The translations under genes were made by a program, and so were the position numbers. The notes beneath the pieces are model-generated. The model was not told the origin of the DNA and ran no database searches. It was given only the letters and a program-made list of their open reading frames with translations. Of a stretch of 64,000 bases of DNA, positions 9,869 to 21,154 are shown in pieces; the stretch's first letter is position 1, and the number at the start of each line of letters is the position of its first letter. Location: contig JAKCOZ010000314.1 of NCBI GenBank assembly GCA_022605955.1, positions 203,607 to 267,606 of the forward strand, read 5' to 3'. This DNA comes from Rallus limicola (lineage: Eukaryota; Chordata; Aves; Gruiformes; Rallidae).

Positions 9869-12800
9869 ATGCCTTTCAGTCCTAGCTTCTTTACTTTGGG
9901 AGTTATTGCTGGACGTTTAGCATGTTTTGAACTGCAGTCTGCTAGGGCCGAGAAAAGCACCGTAGGAGGTTCCAGGCATGTTCCCTCTTTCCAGGCAAAG
10001 GAAAAGGCTGAGAGCCAAAGTGACAGGGTCTGCTTGTGTGTCCTGTTAGGAGGTTTCAGAGAAGCTATGCCTTTCAGTCCTAGCTTCTTTACTTTGGGAG
10101 TTATTGCTGGACGTTTAGCATGTTTTGAACTGCAGTCTGCTAGGGCCGAGAAAAGCACCGTAGGAGGTTCCAGGCATGTTCCCTCTTTCCAGGCAAAGGA
10201 AAAGGCTGAGAGCCAAAGTGACAGGGTCTGCTTGTGTGTCCTGTTAGGAGGTTTCAGACAAGCTATGCCTTTCATGCCTAGCTTCTTTACTTTGGGAGTT
10301 ATTGCTGGACGTTTAGCATGTTTTGAACTGCAGTCTGCTAGGGCCGAGAAAAGCACCGTAGGAGGTTCCAGGCATGTTCCCTCTTTCCAGGCAAAGGAAA
10401 AGGCTGAGAGCCAAAGTGACAGGGTCTGCTTGTGTGTCCTGTTAGGAGGTTTCAGACAAGCTATGCCTTTCAGTCCTAGCTTCTTTACTTTGGGAGTTAT
10501 TGCTGGACGTTTAGCATGTTTTGAACTGCAGTCTGCTAGGGCCGAGAAAAGCACCGTAGGAGGTTCCAGGCATGTTCCCTCTTTCCAGGCAAAGGAAAAG
10601 GCTGAGAGCCAAAGTGACAGGGTCTGCTTGTGTGTCCTGTTAGGAGGTTTCAGACAAGCTATGCCTTTCAGTCCTAGCTTCTTTACTTTGGGAGTTATTG
10701 CTGGACGTTTAGCATGTTTTGAACTGCAGTCTGCTAGGGCCGAGAAAAGCACTGTAGGAAGTTCCAGGCATGTTCCCTCTTTCCAGGCAAAGGAAAAGGC
10801 TGAGAGCCAAAGTGACAGGGTCTGCTTGTGTGTCCTGTTAGGAGGTTTCAGACAAGCTATGCCTTTCAGGCCTAGCTTCTTTACTTTGGGAGTTATTGCT
10901 GGACGTTTAGCATGTTTTGAACTGCAGTCTGCTAGGGCCGAGAAAAGCACTGTAGGAGGTAGTAGGTATGTTCCCTCTTTCCAGGCAAAGGAAAAGGCTG
11001 AGAGCCAAAGTGACAGGGTCTGCTTGTGTGTCCTGTTAGGAGGTTTCAGACAAGCTATGCCTTTCATGCCTAGCTTCTTTACTTTGGGAGTTATTGCTGG
11101 ACGTTTAGCATGTTTTGAACTGCAGTCTGCTAGGGCCGAGAAAAGCACCGTAGGAGGTTCCAGGCATGTTCCCTCTTTCCGGCAAAGGAAAAGGCTGAGA
11201 GCCAAAGTGACAGGGTCTGCTTGTGTGTCCTGTTAGGAGGTTTCAGACAAGCTATGCCTTTCAGTCCTAGCTTCTTTACTTTGGGAGTTATTGCTGGACG
11301 TTTAGCATGTTTTGAACTGCAGTCTGCTAGGGCCGAGAAAAGCACCGTAAGAGCTTCCAGGCATGTTCCCCTCTTTCCAGGCAAAGGAAAAGGCTGAGAG
11401 CCAAAGTGACAGGGTCTGCTTGTGTGTCCTGTTAGGAGGTTTCAGACAAGCTATGCCTTTCAGTCCTAGCTTCTTTACTTTGGGAGTTATTGCTGGACGT
11501 TTAGCATGTTTTGAACTGCAGTCTGCTAGGGCCGAGAAAAGCACCGTAGGAGGTTCCAGGCATGTTCCCTCTTTCCAGGCAAAGGAAAAGGCTGAGAGCC
11601 AAAGTGACAGGGTCTGCTTGTGTGTCCTGTTAGGAGGTTTCAGACAAGCTATGCCTTTCAGTCCTAGCTTCTTTACTTTGGGAGTTATTGCTGGACGTTT
11701 AGCATGTTTTGAACTGCAGTCTGCTAGGGCCGAGAAAAGCACCGTAGGAGGTTCCAGGCATGTTCCCTCTTTCCAGGCAAAGGAAAAGGCTGAGAGCCAA
11801 AGTGACAGGGTCTGCTTGTGTGTCCTGTTAGGAGGTTTCAGACAAGCTATGCCTTTCATGCCTAGCTTCTTTACTTTGGGAGTTATTGCTGGACGTTTAG
11901 CATGTTTTGAACTGCAGTCTGCTAGGGCCGAGAAAAGCACCGTAGGAGGTTCCAGGCATGTTCCCTCTTTCCAGGCAAAGGAAAAGGCTGAGAGCCAAAG
12001 TGACAGGGTCTGCTTGTGTGTCCTGTTAGGAGGTTTCAGACAAGCTATGCCTTTCATGCCTAGCTTCTTTACTTTGGGAGTTATTGCTGGACGTTTAGCA
12101 TGTTTTGAACTGCAGTCTGCTAGGGCCGAGAAAAGCACCGTAGGAGGTTCCAGGCATGTTCCCTCTTTCCAGGCAAAGGAAAAGGCTGAGAGCCAAAGTG
12201 ACAGGGTCTGCTTGTGTGTCCTGTTAGGAGGTTTCAGACAAGCTATGCCTTTCAGTCCTAGCTTCTTTACTTTGGGAGTTATTGCTGGACGTTTAGCATG
12301 TTTTGAACTGCAGTCTGCTAGGGCCGAGAAAAGCACCGTAGGAGCTTCCAGGCATGTTCCCTCTTTCCAGGCAAAGGAAAAGGCTGAGAGCCAAAGTGAC
12401 AGGGTCTGCTTGTGTGTCCTGTTAGGAGGTTTCAGACAAGCTATGCCTTTCAGTCCTAGCTTCTTTACTTTGGGAGTTATTGCTGGACGTTTAGCATGTT
12501 TTGAACTGCAGTCTGCTAGGGCCGAGAAAAGCACCGTAGGAGGTTCCAGGCATGTTCCCTCTTTCCAGGCAAAGGAAAAGGCTGAGAGCCAAAGTGACAG
12601 GGTCTGCTTGTGTGTCCTGTTAGGAGGTTTCAGACAAGCTATGCCTTTCAGTCCTAGCTTCTTTACTTTGGGAGTTATTGCTGGACGTTTAGCATGTTTT
12701 GAACTGCAGTCTGCTAGGGCCGAGAAAAGCACCGTAGGAGGTTCCAGGCATGTTCCCTCTTTCCAGGCAAAGGAAAAGGCTGAGAGCCAAAGTGACAGGG

Positions 12801-13828
12801 TCTGCTTGTGTGTCCTGTTAGGAGGTTTCAGACAAGCTATGCCTTTCAGTCCTAGCTTCTTTACTTTGGGAGTTATTGCTGGACGTTTAGCATGTTTTGA
12901 ACTGCAGTCTGCTAGGGCCGAGAAAAGCACCGTAGGAGGTTCCAGGCATGTTCCCTCTTTCCAGGCAAAGGAAAAGGCTGAGAGCCAAAGTGACAGGGTC
13001 TGCTTGTGTGTCCTGTTAGGAGGTTTCAGACAAGCTATGCCTTTCATGCCTAGCTTCTTTACTTTGGGAGTTATTGCTGGACGTTTAGCATGTTTTGAAC
13101 TGCAGTCTGCTAGGGCCGAGAAAAGCACCGTAGGAGGTTCCAGGCATGTTCCCTCTTTCCAGGCAAAGGAAAAGGCTGAGAGCCAAAGTGACAGGGTCTG
13201 CTTGTGTGTCCTGTTAGGAGGTTTCAGACAAGCTATGCCTTTCAGTCCTAGCTTCTTTACTTTGGGAGTTATTGCTGGACGTTTAGCATGTTTTGAACTG
13301 CAGTCTGCTAGGGCCGAGAAAAGCACTGTAGGAGGTAGCAGGTATGTTTCTTCTTTCCAGGCAAAGGAAAAGGCTGAGAGCCAAAGTGACAGGGTCTTCT
13401 TGTGTGTCCTGTTAGGAGGTTTCAGACAAGCTATGCCTTTCAGTCCTAGCTTCTTTACTTTGGGAGTTATTGCTGGACGTTTAGCATGTTTTGAACTGCA
13501 GTCTGCTAGGGCCGAGAAAAGCACCGTAGGAGGTTCCAGGCATGTTCCCTCTTTCCAGGCAAAGGAAAAGGCTGAGAGCCAAAGTGACAGGGTCTGCTTG
13601 TGTGTCCTGTTAGGAGGTTTCAGACAAGCTATGCCTTTCAGTCCTAGCTTCTTTACTTTGGGAGTTATTGCTGGACGTTTAGCATGTTTTGAACTGCAGT
13701 CTGCTAGGGCCGAGAAAAGCACTGTAGGATGTAGCAGGTATGTTTCTTCTTTCCAGGCAAAGGAAAAGGCTGAGAGCCAAAGTGACAGGGTCTTCTTGTG
13801 TGTCCTGTTAGGAGGTTTCAGACAAGCT
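9869..13828. repeat. HOR-A unit 3, 20 monomers, with two offsetting indels
   Basis: It starts with the gagaagc monomer (about 10057) and ends with the gtaggatgtagc monomer (block at 13721), 3,960 bp after the last one. It contains a caggcct monomer (about 10866, a StuI site), a gtaggaagttcc monomer (about 10755), a one-base loss near 11181 (ccaggc to ccggc) and a one-base gain near 11371 (ttccc to ttcccc). The two indels cancel, so the 198-bp phase is restored. The last ten monomers resemble the ends of the next two units more than the same part of units 1-2. Confidence 0.82.
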
Positions 13829-16800
13829 ATGCCTTTCAGTCCTAGCTTCTTTACTTTGGGAGTTATTGCTGGACGTTTAGCATGTTTTGAACTGCAGTCT
13901 GCTAGGGCCGAGAAAAGCACCGTAGGAGGTTCCAGGCATGTTCCCTCTTTCCAGGCAAAGGAAAAGGCTGAGAGCCAAAGTGACAGGGTCTGCTTGTGTG
14001 TCCTGTTAGGAGGTTTCAGACAAGCTATGCCTTTCAGTCCTAGCTTCTTTACTTTGGGAGTTATTGCTGGACGTTTAGCATGTTTTGAACTGCAGTCTGC
14101 TAGGGCCGAGAAAAGCACCGTAGGAGGTTCCAGGCATGTTCCCTCTTTCCAGGCAAAGGAAAAGGCTGAGAGCCAAAGTGACAGGGTCTGCTTGTGTGTC
14201 CTGTTAGGAGGTTTCAGACAAGCTATGCCTTTCATGCCTAGCTTCTTTACTTTGGGAGTTATTGCTGGACGTTTAGCATGTTTTGAACTGCAGTCTGCTA
14301 GGGCCGAGAAAAGCACCGTAGGAGGTTCCAGGCATGTTCCCTCTTTCCAGGCAAAGGAAAAGGCTGAGAGCCAAAGTGACAGGGTCTGCTTGTGTGTCCT
14401 GTTAGGAGGTTTCAGACAAGCTATGCCTTTCAGTCCTAGCTTCTTTACTTTGGGAGTTATTGCTGGACGTTTAGCATGTTTTGAACTGCAGTCTGCTAGG
14501 GCCGAGAAAAGCACCGTAGGAGGTTCCAGGCATGTTCCCTCTTTCCAGGCAAAGGAAAAGGCTGAGAGCCAAAGTGACAGGGTCTGCTTGTGTGTCCTGT
14601 TAGGAGGTTTCAGACAAGCTATGCCTTTCAGTCCTAGCTTCTTTACTTTGGGAGTTATTGCTGGACGTTTAGCATGTTTTGAACTGCAGTCTGCTAGGGC
14701 CGAGAAAAGCACTGTAGGAGGTTCCAGGCATGTTCCCTCTTTCCAGGCAAAGGAAAAGGCTGAGAGCCAAAGTGACAGGGTCTGCTTGTGTGTCCTGTTA
14801 GGAGGTTTCAGACAAGCTATGCCTTTCATGCCTAGCTTCTTTACTTTGGGAGTTATTGCTGGACGTTTAGCATGTTTTGAACTGCAGTCTGCTAGGGCCG
14901 AGAAAAGCACCGTAGGAGGTAGTAGGTATGTTCCCTCTTTCCAGGCAAAGGAAAAGGCTGAGAGCCAAAGTGACAGGGTCTGCTTGTGTGTCCTGTTAGG
15001 AGGTTTCAGACAAGCTATGCCTTTCATGCCTAGCTTCTTTACTTTGGGAGTTATTGCTGGACGTTTAGCATGTTTTGAACTGCAGTCTGCTAGGGCCGAG
15101 AAAAGCACCGTAGGAGCTTCCAGGCATGTTCCCTCTTTCCAGGCAAAGGAAAAGGCTGAGAGCCAAAGTGACAGGGTCTGCTTGTGTGTCCTGTTAGGAG
15201 GTTTCAGACAAGCTATGCCTTTCATGCCTAGCTTCTTTACTTTGGGAGTTATTGCTGGACGTTTAGCATGTTTTGAACTGCAGTCTGCTAGGGCCGAGAA
15301 AAGCACCGTAGGAGGTTCCAGGCATGTTCCCTCTTTCCAGGCAAAGGAAAAGGCTGAGAGCCAAAGTGACAGGGTCTGCTTGTGTGTCCTGTTAGGAGGT
15401 TTCAGACAAGCTATGCCTTTCAGTCCTAGCTTCTTTACTTTGGGAGTTATTGCTGGACGTTTAGCATGTTTTGAACTGCAGTCTGCTAGGGCCGAGAAAA
15501 GCACCGTAGGAGGTTCCAGGCATGTTCCCTCTTTCCAGGCAAAGGAAAAGGCTGAGAGCCAAAGTGACAGGGTCTGCTTGTGTGTCCTGTTAGGAGGTTT
15601 CAGACAAGCTATGCCTTTCATGCCTAGCTTCTTTACTTTGGGAGTTATTGCTGGACGTTTAGCATGTTTTGAACTGCAGTCTGCTAGGGCCGAGAAAAGC
15701 ACCGTAGGAGGTTCCAGGCATGTTCCCTCTTTCCAGGCAAAGGAAAAGGCTGAGAGCCAAAGTGACAGGGTCTGCTTGTGTGTCCTGTTAGGAGGTTTCA
15801 GACAAGCTATGCCTTTCATGCCTAGCTTCTTTACTTTGGGAGTTATTGCTGGACGTTTAGCATGTTTTGAACTGCAGTCTGCTAGGGCCGAGAAAAGCAC
15901 CGTAGGAGGTTCCAGGCATGTTCCCTCTTTCCATGCAAAGGAAAAGGCTGAGAGCCAAAGTGACAGGGTCTGCTTGTGTGTCCTGTTAGGAGGTTTCAGA
16001 CAAGCTATGCCTTTCAGTCCTAGCTTCTTTACTTTGGGAGTTATTGCTGGACGTTTAGCATGTTTTGAACTGCAGTCTGCTAGGGCCGAGAAAAGCACCG
16101 TAGTAGGTTCCAGGCATGTTCCCTCTTTCCAGGCAAAGGAAAAGGCTGAGAGCCAAAGTGACAGGGTCTGCTTGTGTGTCCTGTTAGGAGGTTTCAGACA
16201 AGCTATGCCTTTCAGTCCTAGCTTCTTTACTTTGGGAGTTATTGCTGGACGTTTAGCATGTTTTGAACTGCAGTCTGCTAGGGCCGAGAAAAGCACCGTA
16301 GGAGGTTCCAGGCATGTTCCCTCTTTCCAGGCAAAGGAAAAGGCTGAGAGCCAAAGTGACAGGGTCTGCTTGTGTGTCCTGTTAGGAGGTTTCAGACAAG
16401 CTATGCCTTTCAGTCCTAGCTTCTTTACTTTGGGAGTTATTGCTGGACGTTTAGCATGTTTTGAACTGCAGTCTGCTAGGGCCGAGAAAAGCACCGTAGG
16501 AGGTTCCAGGCATGTTCCCTCTTTCCAGGCAAAGGAAAAGGCTGAGAGCCAAAGTGACAGGGTCTGCTTGTGTGTCCTGTTAGGAGGTTTCAGACAAGCT
16601 ATGCCTTTCAGTCCTAGCTTCTTTACTTTGGGAGTTATTGCTGGACGTTTAGCATGTTTTGAACTGCAGTCTGCTAGGGCCGAGAAAAGCACCGTAGGAG
16701 GTTCCAGGCATGTTCCCTCTTTCCAGGCAAAGGAAAAGGCTGAGAGCCAAAGTGACAGGGTCTGCTTGTGTGTCCTGTTAGGAGGTTTCAGACAAGCTAT

Positions 16801-17590
16801 GCCTTTCATGCCTAGCTTCTTTACTTTGGGAGTTATTGCTGGACGTTTAGCATGTTTTGAACTGCAGTCTGCTAGGGCCGAGAAAAGCACCGTAGGAGGT
16901 TCCAGGCATGTTCCCTCTTTCCAGGCAAAGGAAAAGGCTGAGAGCCAAAGTGACAGGGTCTGCTTGTGTGTCCTGTTAGGAGGTTTCAGACAAGCTATGC
17001 CTTTCAGTCCTAGCTTCTTTACTTTGGGAGTTATTGCTGGACGTTTAGCATGTTTTGAACTGCAGTCTGCTAGGGCCGAGAAAAGCACTGTAGGAGGTAG
17101 CAGGTATGTTTCTTCTTTCCAGGCAAAGGAAAAGGCTGAGAGCCAAAGTGACAGGGTCTTCTTGTGTGTCCTGTTAGGAGGTTTCAGACAAGCTATGCCT
17201 TTCAGTCCTAGCTTCTTTACTTTGGGAGTTATTGCTGGACGTTTAGCATGTTTTGAACTGCAGTCTGCTAGGGCCGAGAAAAGCACCGTAGGAGGTTCCA
17301 GGCATGTTCCCTCTTTCCAGGCAAAGGAAAAGGCTGAGAGCCAAAGTGACAGGGTCTGCTTGTGTGTCCTGTTAGGAGGTTTCAGACAAGCTATGCCTTT
17401 CAGTCCTAGCTTCTTTACTTTGGGAGTTATTGCTGGACGTTTAGCATGTTTTGAACTGCAGTCTGCTAGGGCCGAGAAAAGCACTGTAGGATGTAGCAGG
17501 TATGTTTCTTCTTTCCAGGCAAAGGAAAAGGCTGAGAGCCAAAGTGACAGGGTCTTCTTGTGTGTCCTGTTAGGAGGTTTCAGACAAGCT
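13829..17590. repeat. HOR-A unit 4, 19 monomers (3,762 bp)
   Basis: Order by the two main sites: positions 11-12 run agt, agt, atg, agt, agt, atg (type Y with gtagtagg), atg (gagcttcc), atg, agt, atg, atg (catgcaaag), agt (gtagtaggttcc), agt, agt, agt, atg, then Y with gtttctt and tcttctt, H, and the terminal gtaggatgtagc monomer (block at 17483). The next unit repeats this order almost monomer for monomer. Confidence 0.88.
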
Positions 17591-20500
17591 ATGCCTTTCA
17601 GTCCTAGCTTCTTTACTTTGGGAGTTATTGCTGGACGTTTAGCATGTTTTGAACTGCAGTCTGCTAGGGCCGAGAAAAGCACCGTAGGAGGTTCCAGGCA
17701 TGTTCCCTCTTTCCAGGCAAAGGAAAAGGCTGAGAGCCAAAGTGACAGGGTCTGCTTGTGTGTCCTGTTAGGAGGTTTCAGACAAGCTATGCCTTTCAGT
17801 CCTAGCTTCTTTACTTTGGGAGTTATTGCTGGACGTTTAGCATGTTTTGAACTGCAGTCTGCTAGGGCCGAGAAAAGCACCGTAGGAGGTTCCAGGCATG
17901 TTCCCTCTTTCCAGGCAAAGGAAAAGGCTGAGAGCCAAAGTGACAGGGTCTGCTTGTGTGTCCTGTTAGGAGGTTTCAGACAAGCTATGCCTTTCATGCC
18001 TAGCTTCTTTACTTTGGGAGTTATTGCTGGACGTTTAGCATGTTTTGAACTGCAGTCTGCTAGGGCCGAGAAAAGCACCGTAGGAGGTTCCAGGCATGTT
18101 CCCTCTTTCCAGGCAAAGGAAAAGGCTGAGAGCCAAAGTGACAGGGTCTGCTTGTGTGTCCTGTTAGGAGGTTTCAGACAAGCTATGCCTTTCAGTCCTA
18201 GCTTCTTTACTTTGGGAGTTATTGCTGGACGTTTAGCATGTTTTGAACTGCAGTCTGCTAGGGCCGAGAAAAGCACCGTAGGAGGTTCCAGGCATGTTCC
18301 CTCTTTCCAGGCAAAGGAAAAGGCTGAGAGCCAAAGTGACAGGGTCTGCTTGTGTGTCCTGTTAGGAGGTTTCAGACAAGCTATGCCTTTCAGTCCTAGC
18401 TTCTTTACTTTGGGAGTTATTGCTGGACGTTTAGCATGTTTTGAACTGCAGTCTGCTAGGGCCGAGAAAAGCACTGTAGGAGGTTCCAGGCATGTTCCCT
18501 CTTTCCAGGCAAAGGAAAAGGCTGAGAGCCAAAGTGACAGGGTCTGCTTGTGTGTCCTGTTAGGAGGTTTCAGACAAGCTATGCCTTTCATGCCTAGCTT
18601 CTTTACTTTGGGAGTTATTGCTGGACGTTTAGCATGTTTTGAACTGCAGTCTGCTAGGGCCGAGAAAAGCACCGTAGGAGGTAGTAGGTATGTTCCCTCT
18701 TTCCAGGCAAAGGAAAAGGCTGAGAGCCAAAGTGACAGGGTCTGCTTGTGTGTCCTGTTAGGAGGTTTCAGACAAGCTATGCCTTTCATGCCTAGCTTCT
18801 TTACTTTGGGAGTTATTGCTGGACGTTTAGCATGTTTTGAACTGCAGTCTGCTAGGGCCGAGAAAAGCACCGTAGGAGGTTCCAGGCATGTTCCCTCTTT
18901 CCAGGCAAAGGAAAAGGCTGAGAGCCAAAGTGACAGGGTCTGCTTGTGTGTCCTGTTAGGAGGTTTCAGACAAGCTATGCCTTTCATGCCTAGCTTCTTT
19001 ACTTTGGGAGTTATTGCTGGACGTTTAGCATGTTTTGAACTGCAGTCTGCTAGGGCCGAGAAAAGCACCGTAGGAGGTTCCAGGCATGTTCCCTCTTTCC
19101 AGGCAAAGGAAAAGGCTGAGAGCCAAAGTGACAGGGTCTGCTTGTGTGTCCTGTTAGGAGGTTTCAGACAAGCTATGCCTTTCAGTCCTAGCTTCTTTAC
19201 TTTGGGAGTTATTGCTGGACGTTTAGCATGTTTTGAACTGCAGTCTGCTAGGGCCGAGAAAAGCACCGTAGGAGGTTCCAGGCATGTTCCCTCTTTCCAG
19301 GCAAAGGAAAAGGCTGAGAGCCAAAGTGACAGGGTCTGCTTGTGTGTCCTGTTAGGAGGTTTCAGACAAGCTATGCCTTTCATGCCTAGCTTCTTTACTT
19401 TGGGAGTTATTGCTGGACGTTTAGCATGTTTTGAACTGCAGTCTGCTAGGGCCGAGAAAAGCACTGTAGGAGGTTCCAGGCATGTTCCCTCTTTCCAGGC
19501 AAAGGAAAAGGCTGAGAGCCAAAGTGACAGGGTCTGCTTGTGTGTCCTGTTAGGAGGTTTCAGACAAGCTATGCCTTTCATGCCTAGCTTCTTTACTTTG
19601 GGAGTTATTGCTGGACGTTTAGCATGTTTTGAACTGCAGTCTGCTAGGGCCGAGAAAAGCACCGTAGGAGGTTCCAGGCATGTTCCCTCTTTCCAGGCAA
19701 AGGAAAAGGCTGAGAGCCAAAGTGACAGGGTCTGCTTGTGTGTCCTGTTAGGAGGTTTCAGACAAGCTATGCCTTTCAGTCCTAGCTTCTTTACTTTGGG
19801 AGTTATTGCTGGACGTTTAGCATGTTTTGAACTGCAGTCTGCTAGGGCCGAGAAAAGCACCGTAGGAGGTTCCAGGCATGTTCCCTCTTTCCAGGCAAAG
19901 GAAAAGGCTGAGAGCCAAAGTGACAGGGTCTGCTTGTGTGTCCTGTTAGGAGGTTTCAGACAAGCTATGCCTTTCAGTCCTAGCTTCTTTACTTTGGGAG
20001 TTATTGCTGGACGTTTAGCATGTTTTGAACTGCAGTCTGCTAGGGCCGAGAAAAGCACCGTAGGAGGTTCCAGGCATGTTCCCTCTTTCCAGGCAAAGGA
20101 AAAGGCTGAGAGCCAAAGTGACAGGGTCTGCTTGTGTGTCCTGTTAGGAGGTTTCAGACAAGCTATGCCTTTCAGTCCTAGCTTCTTTACTTTGGGAGTT
20201 ATTGCTGGACGTTTAGCATGTTTTGAACTGCAGTCTGCTAGGGCCGAGAAAAGCACCGTAGGAGGTTCCAGGCATGTTCCCTCTTTCCAGGCAAAGGAAA
20301 AGGCTGAGAGCCAAAGTGACAGGGTCTGCTTGTGTGTCCTGTTAGGAGGTTTCAGACAAGCTATGCCTTTCATGCCTAGCTTCTTTACTTTGGGAGTTAT
20401 TGCTGGACGTTTAGCATGTTTTGAACTGCAGTCTGCTAGGGCCGAGAAAAGCACCGTAGGAGGTTCCAGGCATGTTCCCTCTTTCCAGGCAAAGGAAAAG

Positions 20501-21154
20501 GCTGAGAGCCAAAGTGACAGGGTCTGCTTGTGTGTCCTGTTAGGAGGTTTCAGACAAGCTATGCCTTTCAGTCCTAGCTTCTTTACTTTGGGAGTTATTG
20601 CTGGACGTTTAGCATGTTTTGAACTGCAGTCTGCTAGGGCCGAGAAAAGCACTGTAGGAGGTAGCAGGTATGTTTCTTCTTTCCAGGCAAAGGAAAAGGC
20701 TGAGAGCCAAAGTGACAGGGTCTTCTTGTGTGTCCTGTTAGGAGGTTTCAGACAAGCTATGCCTTTCAGTCCTAGCTTCTTTACTTTGGGAGTTATTGCT
20801 GGACGTTTAGCATGTTTTGAACTGCAGTCTGCTAGGGCCGAGAAAAGCACCGTAGGAGGTTCCAGGCATGTTCCCTCTTTCCAGGCAAAGGAAAAGGCTG
20901 AGAGCCAAAGTGACAGGGTCTGCTTGTGTGTCCTGTTAGGAGGTTTCAGACAAGCTATGCCTTTCAGTCCTAGCTTCTTTACTTTGGGAGTTATTGCTGG
21001 ACGTTTAGCATGTTTTGAACTGCAGTCTGCTAGGGCCGAGAAAAGCACCGTAGGATGTAGCAGGTATGTTTCTTCTTTCCAGGCAAAGGAAAAGGCTGAG
21101 AGCCAAAGTGACAGGGTCTTCTTGTGTGTCCTGTTAGGAGGTTTCAGACAAGCT
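17591..21154. repeat. HOR-A unit 5, 18 monomers (3,564 bp)
   Basis: It is collinear with the previous unit but lacks one of the consecutive agt/type H monomers in the middle, so the terminal gtaggatgtagc block (21047) comes 18 monomers after the last one. It also lacks the gagcttcc, catgcaaag and gtagtaggttcc private variants of unit 4. The terminal block here reads accgtaggat where the four earlier copies read actgtaggat. That is either a retained CpG or a conversion from a type H monomer. Confidence 0.88.
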
